A stretch of DNA of 55,957 nt from a virus: IMG/VR virus record IMGVR_UViG_3300028831_000182, positions 1 through 55,957 of that record; one strand, written 5' to 3'. The position numbers and the translations under genes were made by a program. The notes below the pieces were generated by a model. That model saw only the letters and a list, made by a program, of their open reading frames with translations. It made no database searches and was not told the DNA's origin. Positions within the stretch are counted from its first letter, which is position 1. Each line of letters opens with the position of its first letter. Below are positions 17,192 through 28,179 of this stretch, one piece after another.

Positions 17192-20100
17192 GTGCTAGTG
17201 GAGTTCTGGATCCTCAACGCGGCCGGCGCGCTGGTCTGCCCACTACCCGACGTGGACTCTTGGACGATCTCCCCGGTCGCTAACGACGCCGGGGCCGCCG
17301 AGCTGGTGTATCCGGTCACTGGCCTGAACTGGTCGACGCTGCACCAGTGCGTCACCCAGGACCGGCGGGTCACCCTCCAGGTCCGCATCGACGGCAACGT
17401 GCGCGATGACCTGCGCATCACCCTGTTTGAGGCCAACGGGGACGACGTACACGACGACGGCACCTGGTCATATCGCGGGTGGCTGCCGATGGGCCGGCTA
17501 CGCGACGCCGTGGTCGAACCGAAGTCCGGGATGCCCGCCCAGGACGGGGACTCCACCATCGAGCAGGACGGGCACTACTACTCAGCCACTGCGGGCACGA
17601 TCATGTCCACGCTGATCACCGAGGCCCACGTCCGGGACGCGCTGGGCGAGGTCACCTACGACTTCACCAGCACCCACGACTCCAACGGGGTGGCCTGGAC
17701 CCAGATCATCACCCTGAAATTCACCCCCGGTATCGACTACCTGCGGGCCCTGTCGGGGCTGATTGAGGCCGGGATGTGCGAGGCCCGCATGGTCGGGTCC
17801 GAGCTCCAGCTGTTCCAGCCCGGCACGGTCGGTGTCGACCGCACCCTGACCAACCCGCCGCTGATTTTCCGTAAGGGCCAGTCGCTGACCGACGCGCCCC
17901 GCAAACACACCACCGATGGGCTGGCCACCGCTGTCCTCGCGGTCGGTGGTGAGGGCGAGTACACGTGGGAGGACGACACCGCAGCGCATACCAGGCTGGG
18001 TTACCGCATCGAAACCAGCGTGTCGCAGGGGTCGATCACCGACCCGGGCACCCTGACCGCCTATGCCCAGCACTGGCTGGAGGGAGCGGTCACCGGCCGG
18101 ATGCAGGTCACCCACGGCGGGGTGATCGAGGACGGTCCGATTCCGCTGCTGGATTTCGACACCGGGGACTGGTCGTGGTCCGAGCTGGCATCCGATGGGG
18201 TCCTGGAAAAACTGCGGGTGGCGCAGTGGGTGCTGTCCATGGCATCGGACGGGGTGATCTCCTGGACCGCGGTCCTGAATGACCTGATCGCCGAGCGGAC
18301 CGCGGCGCTGGCCCGGCGCCTCCAGGGCATTGAGGGCGGGACCACAATCGCCGGCACATCCAACGCCCGGCAAATCCCGGACAGCTACATCGACGGGGAA
18401 CCACCAGAGCCCCCGGATTCCGGTGGGGTCACGGTGGAGTCGGTGGCCTACATCACCGATGAGGGCACCGTGCTGGCCGCCGTGACCGTCCAGTGGGACG
18501 CGGTGCTTTTCAACCAGGACGGCACCGCGATGACCGACCTGGCCCGCTACGTCGTGCAGTGGCGCTACGCCGATGGGTCCATGCAACCCATCAGCGCGCT
18601 GCTGAGCTGGAACACGGTGACCGACATCGGGGACCTGTTCGCTAATTTCAGCGCGGTACGCCCGGGTGTGTGGATCGACGTGCGGATCGGGGCCGCCGAT
18701 GTGGCGGGCAACTTCTCTGGCTGGTCATCGACCGTCACCCACCTGACCGCTAACGACACCGGGGCGCCCCCAACCCCACCCGCGCCGATCGCTACCGCGT
18801 TCATCGGGACGATCAAATGGGAGTGGAACGGGCTGGGTGCGCTGGGCGAGCCGATGCCCGCGGACTTCTCCCACGCCGAGTTCCACGTGTCCACGGTGAA
18901 CAACTTCACCGAGTCCAGCGCCACCCTGTATGACACCCTGCCCGGTCCCGGCGCGGTCGCCCAAACGAATGCGGCCTACGGCACCACCTACTACGGCCGG
19001 CTGGTCCTGGTCGACACCAGCGGGAACAAATCCACCCATTCCGCTATCGCCAGCACCCAGCCCCGCCAGATCCTCAACCCCGACATAGCTAATTTGTCGA
19101 TCGGGTCAGCGCAGATCATCGACCTGGACGTGGGGAAAATCACCGCTGGCACCTTGTCAGCCGCTGTGATCCTCACCGGGTCTATCGCCACCGCGAGCTC
19201 TGGCGCCCGGTTCGGGATGAACTCATCAGAGTTTTTCGCCTACAACTCCGGTGGGACGAAAACCGTCAGCATCACCAACGCCGGGGCCGCGTCCCTGCTC
19301 GGTGAGATCCGCACCGCCGCGTCCGGGGCAAGGATCGTGGTCAACCCGGCGGGGACCGCGCCCACGGAAATGCGGTTCTACCCGGCGAACTCCAGCCTGG
19401 GTAAATACATTTCGCTGTTCACCACCGACGTGCCCGGCTGGCCCGGCTACTCCCTGGTCTACCTCAAAGGGGACCGCTACACCGGCCTGTCCGGTGAAGG
19501 TGTGCTCAGAATGTGGCACTACGAAGCGGCTTTCGGTTGGTTCGACTCCACCGCTGGGCTACTCACCGACACCGAGTCATCGGTCTATGCCCGCCAGTAT
19601 TCCGCTGGGATGAACGGGTCCCGGCTGCTGTTCGTTGCCCACGGGCTGCGGGACTCACCGTGGCATGAGTTCGCTTTCACCACCGATTCCATCACCCAGT
19701 CCACCGGGATGGGCCGGTTTTTCCGGGACGGTGACAACGCGTTCATTATGGCGTGCCCCGCGAAAGGCAGCGCGCTGTGCTTGCAGGGTAACTGGGTGTT
19801 CGCGGTGTCGGCGGGTAACACCGCTAACCATGTCGGGTTCACCGCGCTGACCGTCACCCAGTCATCCGGGCAGGCCGTCAAAACCAACATCAGCGACATT
19901 GACCATGACGTGCTGGCGGTGCTCGAGGCGGCCCCGTCGCGGCGGTGGGAGTACACCCAGGACCACCAGCCGGTGCCGAAGTCCCCGCCGATCCGCCGGC
20001 ACAAACTGACCCCCGGTGGGGCGCCCACCACTGAGGTGATCGAGATCGACACCCCTGACAATGGGTTACCGATCCAGGGGCATTTCGGTCCGATGGCGGA

Positions 20101-20278
20101 AGATCTCCCAGCGGGGGTGCGGGTCTACACGCCGCAGGATCCCAGCGCGCCGCACATCGACCACGGGTCGTTCATGGGCTACCAGTGGGAAATCCTGCGC
20201 CGGCTGCATGCCCTGGTCAAAAAGCAAGGCCAACAGATCGCCGACCTACAGAAGGAGACACCCCGTGGACGCACCTAA
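17192..20278 (+). CDS. Tail-tip/receptor-binding protein with S74-type chaperone domain
   Basis: A 1028-residue protein. About 1-380: gp27/Tal-like hub region. About 410-620: two fibronectin-III-like beta domains (VESVAYITDEGTVLAAVTVQW, then KWEWNGLGALGEPMPADFSHAEF). About 640-890: beta-helical tip region with KITAGTLSAAVILTGSI and TASSGARFGMNSSEFFAY. About 890-1028: intramolecular chaperone of the S74 type, seen as SSGQAVKTNI (candidate Ser/Lys dyad), RRWEYT, GPMAEDLPAGV and a terminal coiled coil (LRRLHALVKKQGQQI). The chaperone probably trimerises the tip and is then cleaved off. The tip likely contacts the host. Confidence 0.8.
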   Translation: MLVEFWILNAAGALVCPLPDVDSWTISPVANDAGAAELVYPVTGLNWSTLHQCVTQDRRVTLQVRIDGNVRDDLRITLFEANGDDVHDDGTWSYRGWLPMGRLRDAVVEPKSGMPAQDGDSTIEQDGHYYSATAGTIMSTLITEAHVRDALGEVTYDFTSTHDSNGVAWTQIITLKFTPGIDYLRALSGLIEAGMCEARMVGSELQLFQPGTVGVDRTLTNPPLIFRKGQSLTDAPRKHTTDGLATAVLAVGGEGEYTWEDDTAAHTRLGYRIETSVSQGSITDPGTLTAYAQHWLEGAVTGRMQVTHGGVIEDGPIPLLDFDTGDWSWSELASDGVLEKLRVAQWVLSMASDGVISWTAVLNDLIAERTAALARRLQGIEGGTTIAGTSNARQIPDSYIDGEPPEPPDSGGVTVESVAYITDEGTVLAAVTVQWDAVLFNQDGTAMTDLARYVVQWRYADGSMQPISALLSWNTVTDIGDLFANFSAVRPGVWIDVRIGAADVAGNFSGWSSTVTHLTANDTGAPPTPPAPIATAFIGTIKWEWNGLGALGEPMPADFSHAEFHVSTVNNFTESSATLYDTLPGPGAVAQTNAAYGTTYYGRLVLVDTSGNKSTHSAIASTQPRQILNPDIANLSIGSAQIIDLDVGKITAGTLSAAVILTGSIATASSGARFGMNSSEFFAYNSGGTKTVSITNAGAASLLGEIRTAASGARIVVNPAGTAPTEMRFYPANSSLGKYISLFTTDVPGWPGYSLVYLKGDRYTGLSGEGVLRMWHYEAAFGWFDSTAGLLTDTESSVYARQYSAGMNGSRLLFVAHGLRDSPWHEFAFTTDSITQSTGMGRFFRDGDNAFIMACPAKGSALCLQGNWVFAVSAGNTANHVGFTALTVTQSSGQAVKTNISDIDHDVLAVLEAAPSRRWEYTQDHQPVPKSPPIRRHKLTPGGAPTTEVIEIDTPDNGLPIQGHFGPMAEDLPAGVRVYTPQDPSAPHIDHGSFMGYQWEILRRLHALVKKQGQQIADLQKETPRGRT

Positions 20279-20495
20279 CCCCGGTCAAGTTTCGGTGGAC
20301 CCGGCGACCCTGGTCCGTCACCACCACGCCATCGGTAACGCCCTAGTCGCGCAGCTCACCAACGATCTGGCCGTCACCCGCGCGTTGCTGGATGACTGCC
20401 GCGCCGAGAACGAGCGACTGGCCCGGGTCAATGAGGCCCTGACTCAGCAGATCGACCCCGAACAGGCCGCCACCGCGCCAGGCCAGCAAGAGTGA
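20265..20495 (+). CDS. Short coiled-coil tail-region protein
   Basis: A 76-residue protein with a helix VARTRALLDDCRAENERL-like heptad region (about 36-60). GTG 20265 follows AAGGAGA and overlaps the end of the tail-tip gene. It lies between the tip and membrane genes. No recognised family. Confidence 0.6.
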   Translation: MDAPNPGQVSVDPATLVRHHHAIGNALVAQLTNDLAVTRALLDDCRAENERLARVNEALTQQIDPEQAATAPGQQE

Positions 20496-20959
20496 CCAGA
20501 GATGAACCCCGGGGGACCGTGGTCCTGGTTCGGGACGGCCGGCACCCCATCGCGGTACTGACCATGGCCGCGTCCAGCCTGTCCGGGCTGGCTGGGCTGC
20601 TGCTGCCCCCTAACCCGCAGTCATCCATCGACCAGCTACTGGCCGAACCGTGGCGCAGTGGCTACTACGCGCTGCTGTTGGTGTCCGGGCTGGTGGTGTC
20701 GGTCGCGGTGTGGCTCCCCGACCTGCGGGACCGGATGATCTGGGAACGCATCGGGCTGTTGCCCTTCACCGGGGTGCTGCTGGTCTACCCCATAGCCCTG
20801 GTCAACGCGCAAATCACCGGCCTGCCGCTGGGCGCCGCGATCGGTGCCCTGTTCGGCATCGGCGGGCTGTGGCGCATCATCGCGATCAGCCTGGAGCTGC
20901 GCAGGTGGAAAACCGCGATCAAGCGCCTCACGGCTGGTGAGGAAACGGTGACCGCATGA
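20492..20959 (+). CDS. Four-TM membrane protein
   Basis: A 155-residue protein with hydrophobic segments at about 18-38, 55-75, 86-104 and 108-128, and a charged C-terminus (ELRRWKTAIKRLTAGEE). GTGA-coupled to its neighbour. The position close to the lysis genes allows a holin-like or spanin-accessory role, but it is larger than a typical two-TM holin. Confidence 0.6.
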   Translation: MTRDEPRGTVVLVRDGRHPIAVLTMAASSLSGLAGLLLPPNPQSSIDQLLAEPWRSGYYALLLVSGLVVSVAVWLPDLRDRMIWERIGLLPFTGVLLVYPIALVNAQITGLPLGAAIGALFGIGGLWRIIAISLELRRWKTAIKRLTAGEETVTA

Positions 20960-21351
20960 CCGCGGGATGGCTACAAACAATCGCCGCGCTGATCGTGGCC
21001 CTGTTCACCGGAGGGGGCCTGGTCCAGCTGGCCACCCTGCGGCAAACCCGCCGCAACCTGGAAACCGACTCGATCCGCAAAGTGGCCGACGCCACCATTG
21101 TGTTACTCGATCCGATGCGCTCTGAGATCGAACGACTAGAGGCCCGCGTCGCGCGGCTATCCGAAAGTTCCGAGCAGGCCACCCGCAAATGGGAGGACGC
21201 CGAGGCCCGGGTGCGGGTCCTGACCGCGGAAGCCGAACAGGTCACCGCGAACTACCGGCGGGCGCTGGCGCTGCTCCAGCAACATGACATCCCGTTTCCG
21301 TGGGATCCGGTCATCGGACCCGGTGCGGCACCCGGGATCAGCGGACCGTAG
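20956..21351 (+). CDS. TM-anchored coiled-coil protein
   Basis: A 131-residue protein: one N-terminal TM helix (about 5-24), then a long coiled coil (about 45-105) and a Pro/Gly tail. ATGA-coupled to the four-TM gene. Topology resembles proteins spanning from membrane into periplasm or cytoplasm during lysis. Function inferred from context only. Confidence 0.6.
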   Translation: MTAGWLQTIAALIVALFTGGGLVQLATLRQTRRNLETDSIRKVADATIVLLDPMRSEIERLEARVARLSESSEQATRKWEDAEARVRVLTAEAEQVTANYRRALALLQQHDIPFPWDPVIGPGAAPGISGP

Positions 21352-21360
21352 GACCCAACA

Positions 21361-21402
21361 CCACCAGCCCACACGTGTGTGAGCAGCGCAGCGGGCTGGT
21401 GG
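21361..21402 (+). other. Stable intergenic RNA hairpin
   Basis: CCACCAGCCC (21361-21370) pairs perfectly with GGGCTGGTGG (21393-21402) around a 22-base loop. No U-tract follows. It lies in an 84-base gap in an otherwise tightly packed region, so it may be an mRNA processing or stability element, or a weak terminator. Confidence 0.6.
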
Positions 21403-21435
21403 CTTCACCATGCTAGGCGACCCAGGGAGGGACCT

Positions 21436-21828
21436 ATGGCGACCGCACCACGCGCAGCCCGCAAATGGATCACCGACTGGTTACAGAACCAGTTACTGGG
21501 GGACATCCTGCGCACCCTGGGTGATCACGAGACCCGTATCCGAGCCCAGGAGGCTGGCATGAGTGCCCTGACCGATTACGTCCGCGACTTCCGCACCCAG
21601 GCCGACGCTGAGACCACCCGGGTAGCGGGTGTCCTCGCTGACCTGCAGAACAGGCTGGACACCGACGACGCGGCCGACGTGGAAGCAGTCCGCGCCGAGC
21701 TGTCCCCGGTGATCGACGGCCTCAAGGCCATGGGCACCGGAGGGCAGGCTGACCCGCTGCCCGCGCCACCGGCCAACGTTCCCGATGAAGGCCCGGGCGC
21801 TGGCGACACCATGGGTAGCCAGCTCTGA
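21436..21828 (+). CDS. Coiled-coil protein
   Basis: A 130-residue helical protein with a basic N-terminus, a central coiled coil (about 30-95, DHETRIRAQEAGMSALTDYV onward) and a Pro/Gly-rich end. ATG 21436 has GGGAGGGACC upstream. It overlaps the next start by one base. A tail-fibre or lysis accessory is possible; no family recognised. Confidence 0.6.
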   Translation: MATAPRAARKWITDWLQNQLLGDILRTLGDHETRIRAQEAGMSALTDYVRDFRTQADAETTRVAGVLADLQNRLDTDDAADVEAVRAELSPVIDGLKAMGTGGQADPLPAPPANVPDEGPGAGDTMGSQL

Positions 21829-22136
21829 TGTCGACCCCACTCAACGATCCCCAGTCCCGGGCTTTCCGTGAGGCCGGTCCTGGGGATCGTTGGGATGGGG
21901 ACCTGGCGGCGCTGGAGGCCACCGCGCAGGGCTGGGCGCACCCACCGGCCAGCCGGGCGGCTGATCTGGTGCTGCCGCAGACGTACGAACGCGGCGCCGG
22001 CTGGGACGAACACCGCGACGGCCCGAAGTCCCTACAGCAGGCACAGCAGGCGCTACAGGCGCGCATCAACAACCCGCACGCACCAGATACTCAAATTGAG
22101 GCAGATGCCTACTCAGATCACGGTAGGCCGTCGTGA
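21828..22136 (+). CDS. Hypothetical protein upstream of the endolysin
   Basis: A 102-residue polar protein, loop-rich at the start and with a C-terminal helix (SLQQAQQALQARI). Translationally coupled on both sides (ATG at 21828, GTGA to the amidase). No signal peptide or membrane segment. Confidence 0.55.
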   Translation: MSTPLNDPQSRAFREAGPGDRWDGDLAALEATAQGWAHPPASRAADLVLPQTYERGAGWDEHRDGPKSLQQAQQALQARINNPHAPDTQIEADAYSDHGRPS

Positions 22137-23083
22137 GTATCTACATCCCCTGGCTGGCTGACGCTGCCCGAATGACCGGCTACCCCGTGGTGGAAGTCGC
22201 CGGCTGGCGCACCCGCGGTCACGGCGGGATGCGCGTCGTAGAGGGCGTCGTCGGACACCACACCGCCGATGGACCCGGCGAGTACCCCAGCTTGTTCATC
22301 GTCCGCGACGGCCGGGCGGATCTCGCTGGTCCGCTCGCGCACCTGGGCCTGGGCCGGTCCGGGACCGTGTACGTGATCGCCGCCGGCCAGTGCTGGCACG
22401 CCGGGGCCAGCGAGTGGGCCGGGTTCCTTGATCTCAACGATGAATTTATCGGGATCGAAGCCGAGTCCCGGGGCACCACCGACGACTGGACCCCAGCCCA
22501 GCACGACGCCTACCCGCGGCTGGTGGCCGCGCTGCTGTACTTCATGCGCCGGGATGCGTCCCGGTTCGGTGGGCATAAAGAGGTGTGCCTACCGAAGGGC
22601 CGCAAGATCGATCCAGCGTTCTGGGACCTGGGCGGTATGCGTGAGCGGGTGGCCTGGCTGCTCGCTGACCCGCTGGGCCGCATTCCGGCGTTCGCTAATC
22701 CCCCTACCGCAGTGGAGGACCTGGTGGCCTACAGGCTCGCACCGACCATCCCGCCGGCTGGCGCGGCACCTGATGCGCTGCCCACCGGGGACTGGCCGGC
22801 CGTTGAGGAAACCATCGCCACTCCCGGGCCGGTGGGCGGGTGGCGTGGCCGGTTTTTGTTCCATCCCGTGTTCGGGTGGCGCGGCGGGTTCATCCAGGAA
22901 GCCTGGTCGGGACCATCCCAGACGCACTACGTAGCCCGCTACGACCCCGCTAAGAAAACCGGTGGCCTGTACGTGCCCGCGTTCACCTCGCCACCGTGGG
23001 AGCTCCCAGCCGGGGACAAGTGCCTGGTACTGCGCTACGCCGCACCGAACCCGGGATCTGTCGGACCCGAACCGCAGCACTAA
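22133..23083 (+). CDS. Endolysin, N-acetylmuramoyl-L-alanine amidase
   Basis: A 316-residue Amidase_2/PGRP-type enzyme. Zinc and catalytic positions are visible: GHHTADGP (about 41-48), CWHAG (about 86-90), GIEAES (about 104-109) and GHKEVCLPKGRKIDP (about 149-163). It cuts the bond between MurNAc and L-Ala in host peptidoglycan. The C-terminal part (about 215-316, with repeated GWRGRFLFHPVFGWRGG-like aromatic strands) is probably a wall-binding domain. No signal peptide, so it needs the holin downstream. GTG start coupled to the previous stop. Confidence 0.92.
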   Translation: MSIYIPWLADAARMTGYPVVEVAGWRTRGHGGMRVVEGVVGHHTADGPGEYPSLFIVRDGRADLAGPLAHLGLGRSGTVYVIAAGQCWHAGASEWAGFLDLNDEFIGIEAESRGTTDDWTPAQHDAYPRLVAALLYFMRRDASRFGGHKEVCLPKGRKIDPAFWDLGGMRERVAWLLADPLGRIPAFANPPTAVEDLVAYRLAPTIPPAGAAPDALPTGDWPAVEETIATPGPVGGWRGRFLFHPVFGWRGGFIQEAWSGPSQTHYVARYDPAKKTGGLYVPAFTSPPWELPAGDKCLVLRYAAPNPGSVGPEPQH

Positions 23084-23098
23084 CCAACGGAGGAAACC

Positions 23099-23440
23099 AT
23101 GGCTGACCGTCCCACCCCCCTACGTGACGCAGCCCGGATCTGGTCCCTGGTCACGGGATCGGTCGGCGCGGTGGTCACGTTCCTGGTCACTAATCAGGTC
23201 CTCAACGCCGGCCAGGCCGAAACCCTCACCAACGCCAGCGCCAGCGTGAACCTGCTGATCTCAGCGGTCACCGGGCTGATCGCCGCGATCGGTGCGGTAG
23301 CCGGCTCGTTCGGCACCGCGAAACAGGGCGAGTCCAAGGTGACCCCGGTGGAAGCACCCCGCGACAACGACGGCCGGGTCCTCGCACCGCTGGCACCGAT
23401 GCAGGCACCGATGGCTGGTGTCCCCAACGGCGGCATGTGA
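23099..23440 (+). CDS. Holin candidate
   Basis: A 113-residue protein with two hydrophobic helices (about 14-34 and 48-68) and a polar Pro-rich tail, immediately after the amidase. Preceded by GGAGGAAACC before ATG. Two-TM topology, size and position fit an actinophage holin that opens the membrane for the amidase. Confidence 0.75.
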   Translation: MADRPTPLRDAARIWSLVTGSVGAVVTFLVTNQVLNAGQAETLTNASASVNLLISAVTGLIAAIGAVAGSFGTAKQGESKVTPVEAPRDNDGRVLAPLAPMQAPMAGVPNGGM

Positions 23441-23526
23441 TGGCTAAGGGCAAGCCCAGCAAGGGCACCGCGGCCGATAAGCGACTCAAGCGCAACCGCG
23501 GCAAACGCGGAACCAGGCGCAAGTAA
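23440..23526 (+). CDS. 28-residue basic protein
   Basis: MAKGKPSKGTAADKRLKRNR and eight further basic residues: almost half Lys/Arg. ATG overlaps the holin stop. It could bind nucleic acid or membrane. Short but well coupled, so probably translated. Confidence 0.5.
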   Translation: MAKGKPSKGTAADKRLKRNRGKRGTRRK

Positions 23527-23541
23527 CGAAAGGGGTCCCCG

Positions 23542-23846
23542 GTGGACCTGGGATGGGACCCGCCCCAGGGGGCGCTGCTGCTGCCCATCGGGGGCCCGTT
23601 TTCGGCGACGCTGGTGGCGTCAGCGGCCTGGGACACCATGGTGGCCGCGCTCGATCTCTACATCGAAGGCGACGGTAGCCCGGTGACGTGGACCGCGACT
23701 CTGGACGGCACCAGCGCGGTCTGGGACGAAGACACCGCCGAGGTGTCCGCGATCCTGACGTCAGGGAAACGCACCGCGACGCTGCGCGGCACCCCACCAG
23801 GTGGTGAGCCGACCCCCTGGTACCGGCTGGCGATTAGGGCCGTCTG

Positions 23847-23847
<1 letters not shown>
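23542..23847 (+). CDS. Beta-rich tail/fibre-region protein
   Basis: A 101-residue beta-rich protein ([16 protein letters not shown], then [16 protein letters not shown]). It starts at GTG 23542 after GGGGTCC and overlaps the collagen-like fibre gene by one base. Small beta proteins in this slot often attach or fold fibres. Function inferred by position. Confidence 0.6.
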
Positions 23848-25942
<2,095 letters not shown>

Positions 25943-25946
<4 letters not shown>

Positions 25947-26731
25947 CAGCCCCCGGGCCCGCCTACGCCGTCACCTGCTACGGACCCTGCCGGCGGGTGA
26001 TCTGGACCGGGGACGTAATGCCCGGGACCGCGGATCAGCTGTTGACCGCCTACGCGGATTCCACCTGCCAGGTCACGGCGTGCCCGTACAAAACCACCGT
26101 CAAGGCCACTGCGCAGGCCGCCGCGGATGCGGTGGACCCCCTCAAGCTGGTGGCCGCGCTCCAAACCCGAGTGGCCACCCTGGAGACCAGGGCACTGATC
26201 CCAGGACCGACTGGCCCGGCTGGGCCCCCCGGACCGCAAGGCCCCAAGGGTGACCCCGGCGCAGCGGGAGCCACCGGACCGGCCGGCTCAGCGGGCGCTA
26301 CCGGGCCGCAAGGCGCCACCGGGCCAGCGGGACCCCCGGGGCCGCCGCGCATGCTGCTGTGGTTCGTTCCGCCGGCCGCAGCGGTGGCCTGGGCCAACAT
26401 GCCCGCCGCGGACACCGAGCTCTACGGCACCACTAACACCCGGGCCCTGGCTGGGCTAGCCGACGCCACGGAATCCCGGGTGACCTGCCAGCTGACCGTG
26501 GCCGCGACCCTCACCGCGAAATTGCGGCTGCAGTACTCCACCGATGGCGGCACCACGTGGGCCAACGCCGGCAGTGAGGTCGTGCTGGGCGCGGTCCCGG
26601 CGTGGCGGGTCGGGGCGTGGGCCGCGCTACCGGCCGGGGCGAAAACCGATGTGGTGCTACGTCTGGTCGGATCCGGGGGCAATGCGGTCGCTGACCCGGC
26701 GTTACGGGCCATCGCGGTGGAGTTCCGGTGA
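25943..26731 (+). CDS. Second collagen-like tail protein
   Basis: A 262-residue protein: an N-terminal domain with five Cys (about 1-60, CYGPC and CQVTAC), a helix (about 55-85), a short collagen-like block (about 90-135, [17 protein letters not shown] start) and a beta-rich C-terminal domain (about 140-262). ATGA-coupled to the first fibre, so the two are probably made together and may form one appendage. Last gene of the structural block. Confidence 0.8.
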
Positions 26732-26815
26732 CCCGGGTGAGCGGGTCTGGTTGCGTGCCGTGGTCGGTGGTCGACGGGCGGTAACCTTCTAAGTCCTGGT
26801 CGCGATATACACGAC

Positions 26816-26838
26816 GTGCCACACGTTGGTAACGTGAC
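26816..26838 (+). promoter_or_regulatory. Conserved palindromic promoter element before replication genes
   Basis: Contains CACGTT-GGT-AACGTG (26822-26836) overlapping a -10-like TAACGT (26830-26835). It matches 791-813 at 21 of 23 positions. No good TTGnnn lies at the -35 spacing, so activation or a phage-modified polymerase is possible. It lies in the 173-base gap before the replication operon. Confidence 0.6.
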
Positions 26839-26904
26839 GAGAGTTCCCCGGGTTGGCAACCAGGGAGTGATGAGCACCACCAGACACGAGCGAAGGAGAC
26901 CCGT

Positions 26905-27306
26905 ATGCCTTACTCGGCACACCCAGAATCAGCTACAATCATCGACACGGCGCACTCGCTCGTGTCGCCACTGCGTGAAGACGGCCCGTTGACCAGCCAA
27001 GGTCCGGGCCGTCGCGCATTTCAGGGCCCGGCCGCCCGGATCCATGACCTCAAGTGCTGGCCCCCCTACTGGGACCTGGTCAACCGAGGCGTTAAAACAT
27101 TCGAGATCCGCCTCAACGACCGCGGCTACCGCGCCGGGGACCTCCTGATACTGCGGGAATGGGTCCCCGCCGACTGGCTAGCGGCCGGCGAGCCTGGCTA
27201 TGCCACCGGCCGTACCTGCCACCGCACGATCACCAACGTGTTCACCGGCGGCAAGTTCGGTCTAGCTGAGGGCTACGTCGCGCTGTCCCTGGCGGTGGCC
27301 CGATGA
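26905..27306 (+). CDS. ASCH/DUF3850-type RNA-binding-like protein
   Basis: A 133-residue protein whose C-terminal part matches DUF3850 (ASCH fold): HDLKCWPPYWDLVNRGVKTFEIRLNDRG read in two pieces (about 47-75), GDLLILREW, YATGRTCHRTITNVFTGG and GLAEGYVALSL. ASCH proteins bind RNA or modified nucleosides. The first 45 residues are an unusual extension. First gene after the 26816-26838 element, with GAAGGAG before ATG. Confidence 0.8.
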   Translation: MPYSAHPESATIIDTAHSLVSPLREDGPLTSQGPGRRAFQGPAARIHDLKCWPPYWDLVNRGVKTFEIRLNDRGYRAGDLLILREWVPADWLAAGEPGYATGRTCHRTITNVFTGGKFGLAEGYVALSLAVAR

Positions 27307-27599
27307 GCATTTACCAGTGGTGCCTGAACCACTCCACACCCAACACCCGCGACCGGGCTCTACTCCTCCTCATCGCCCAGGGCTGCCCCGAGCAACGAAC
27401 CCCCTGGCCTGGCGTACCACACGACGGTGACCACGACCCGCTCTACGACGCCCTGGCCCGGCTCCAGACAGCGTCCTGGATACGCCTACACATCCGGCGC
27501 GACATCGTGGACGACTACATCGGCAGGCGCCTGGACCTGTCTCGACCCACTGACCTGATCGAGGTCAGTTTCCCCATCTACGGGCAGGTGAACCGATGA
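27303..27599 (+). CDS. Hypothetical protein of the replication operon
   Basis: A 98-residue protein with helices in RDRALLLLIAQG and DALARLQTASWIRLHIRRDI, and one Cys. ATGA-coupled on both sides. It could be a small winged-helix protein, but the recognition helix is not clear. Confidence 0.6.
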   Translation: MSIYQWCLNHSTPNTRDRALLLLIAQGCPEQRTPWPGVPHDGDHDPLYDALARLQTASWIRLHIRRDIVDDYIGRRLDLSRPTDLIEVSFPIYGQVNR

Positions 27600-27880
27600 A
27601 CACCCCCCTATACGACGTCGCTAAGGCGCTCGGCGAGCTCACCCAGTACCGGGCTACCGCCACCGTGGACCCGCTGGCAGCGCAATCCATCACGATCGCG
27701 GACAAGCTGGCCTGCCACATGGCCCGCCATTTCCCTGACGCGACAGATCGCAGCACCGCCGGGGCCGCGCTGGTCATCCTGGCCGCGTCGATCACGTCAT
27801 TGAGCGGCATCCCGGTGGAGGTCGTGGCCAACATCACGGGCTTAGCTGGCCAGGAACTCACCCAGGGGGCGACCCGATGA
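27596..27880 (+). CDS. Hypothetical protein
   Basis: A 94-residue helical protein with no Cys cluster; the C-terminal half (SGIPVEVVANITGLAGQEL) has HTH-like spacing. Coupled by ATGA to both neighbours. Unassigned. Confidence 0.6.
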   Translation: MNTPLYDVAKALGELTQYRATATVDPLAAQSITIADKLACHMARHFPDATDRSTAGAALVILAASITSLSGIPVEVVANITGLAGQELTQGATR

Positions 27881-28179
27881 GCACCGACGACCACGCCACG
27901 ATTACGCACCCCAGCGGGGGAACGTGGTACCGCGATCAGATCGACCCGGACACCCAGGCCGCCTATAAGCGCGCAGTCGAGCTATCGACTAGCCCCGATC
28001 ATCGCTACGCCCAGTGGCATACCAGCAAGGTCCATCTACTGGGTAAGGCGTGTGTGCCGGAAGTCCCGCACCTGATCGACTTCTGGATGTGGCTACCGAT
28101 CCAGCTGATGACCCGTGAGCAAGCGCAGCGGTCCGGTCACGCGTTCTGCAAGCGGTGTTTCGGTCGGGGGACGCTATGA
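27877..28179 (+). CDS. Hypothetical protein with C-terminal CxxC
   Basis: A 100-residue protein ending HAFCKRCFGRGTL. The single CxxC plus upstream Cys and His (KVHLLGKACVPEVPH) may form a zinc site. ATGA-coupled to the replication initiator. Found only by context to be part of the replication operon. Confidence 0.6.
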   Translation: MSTDDHATITHPSGGTWYRDQIDPDTQAAYKRAVELSTSPDHRYAQWHTSKVHLLGKACVPEVPHLIDFWMWLPIQLMTREQAQRSGHAFCKRCFGRGTL

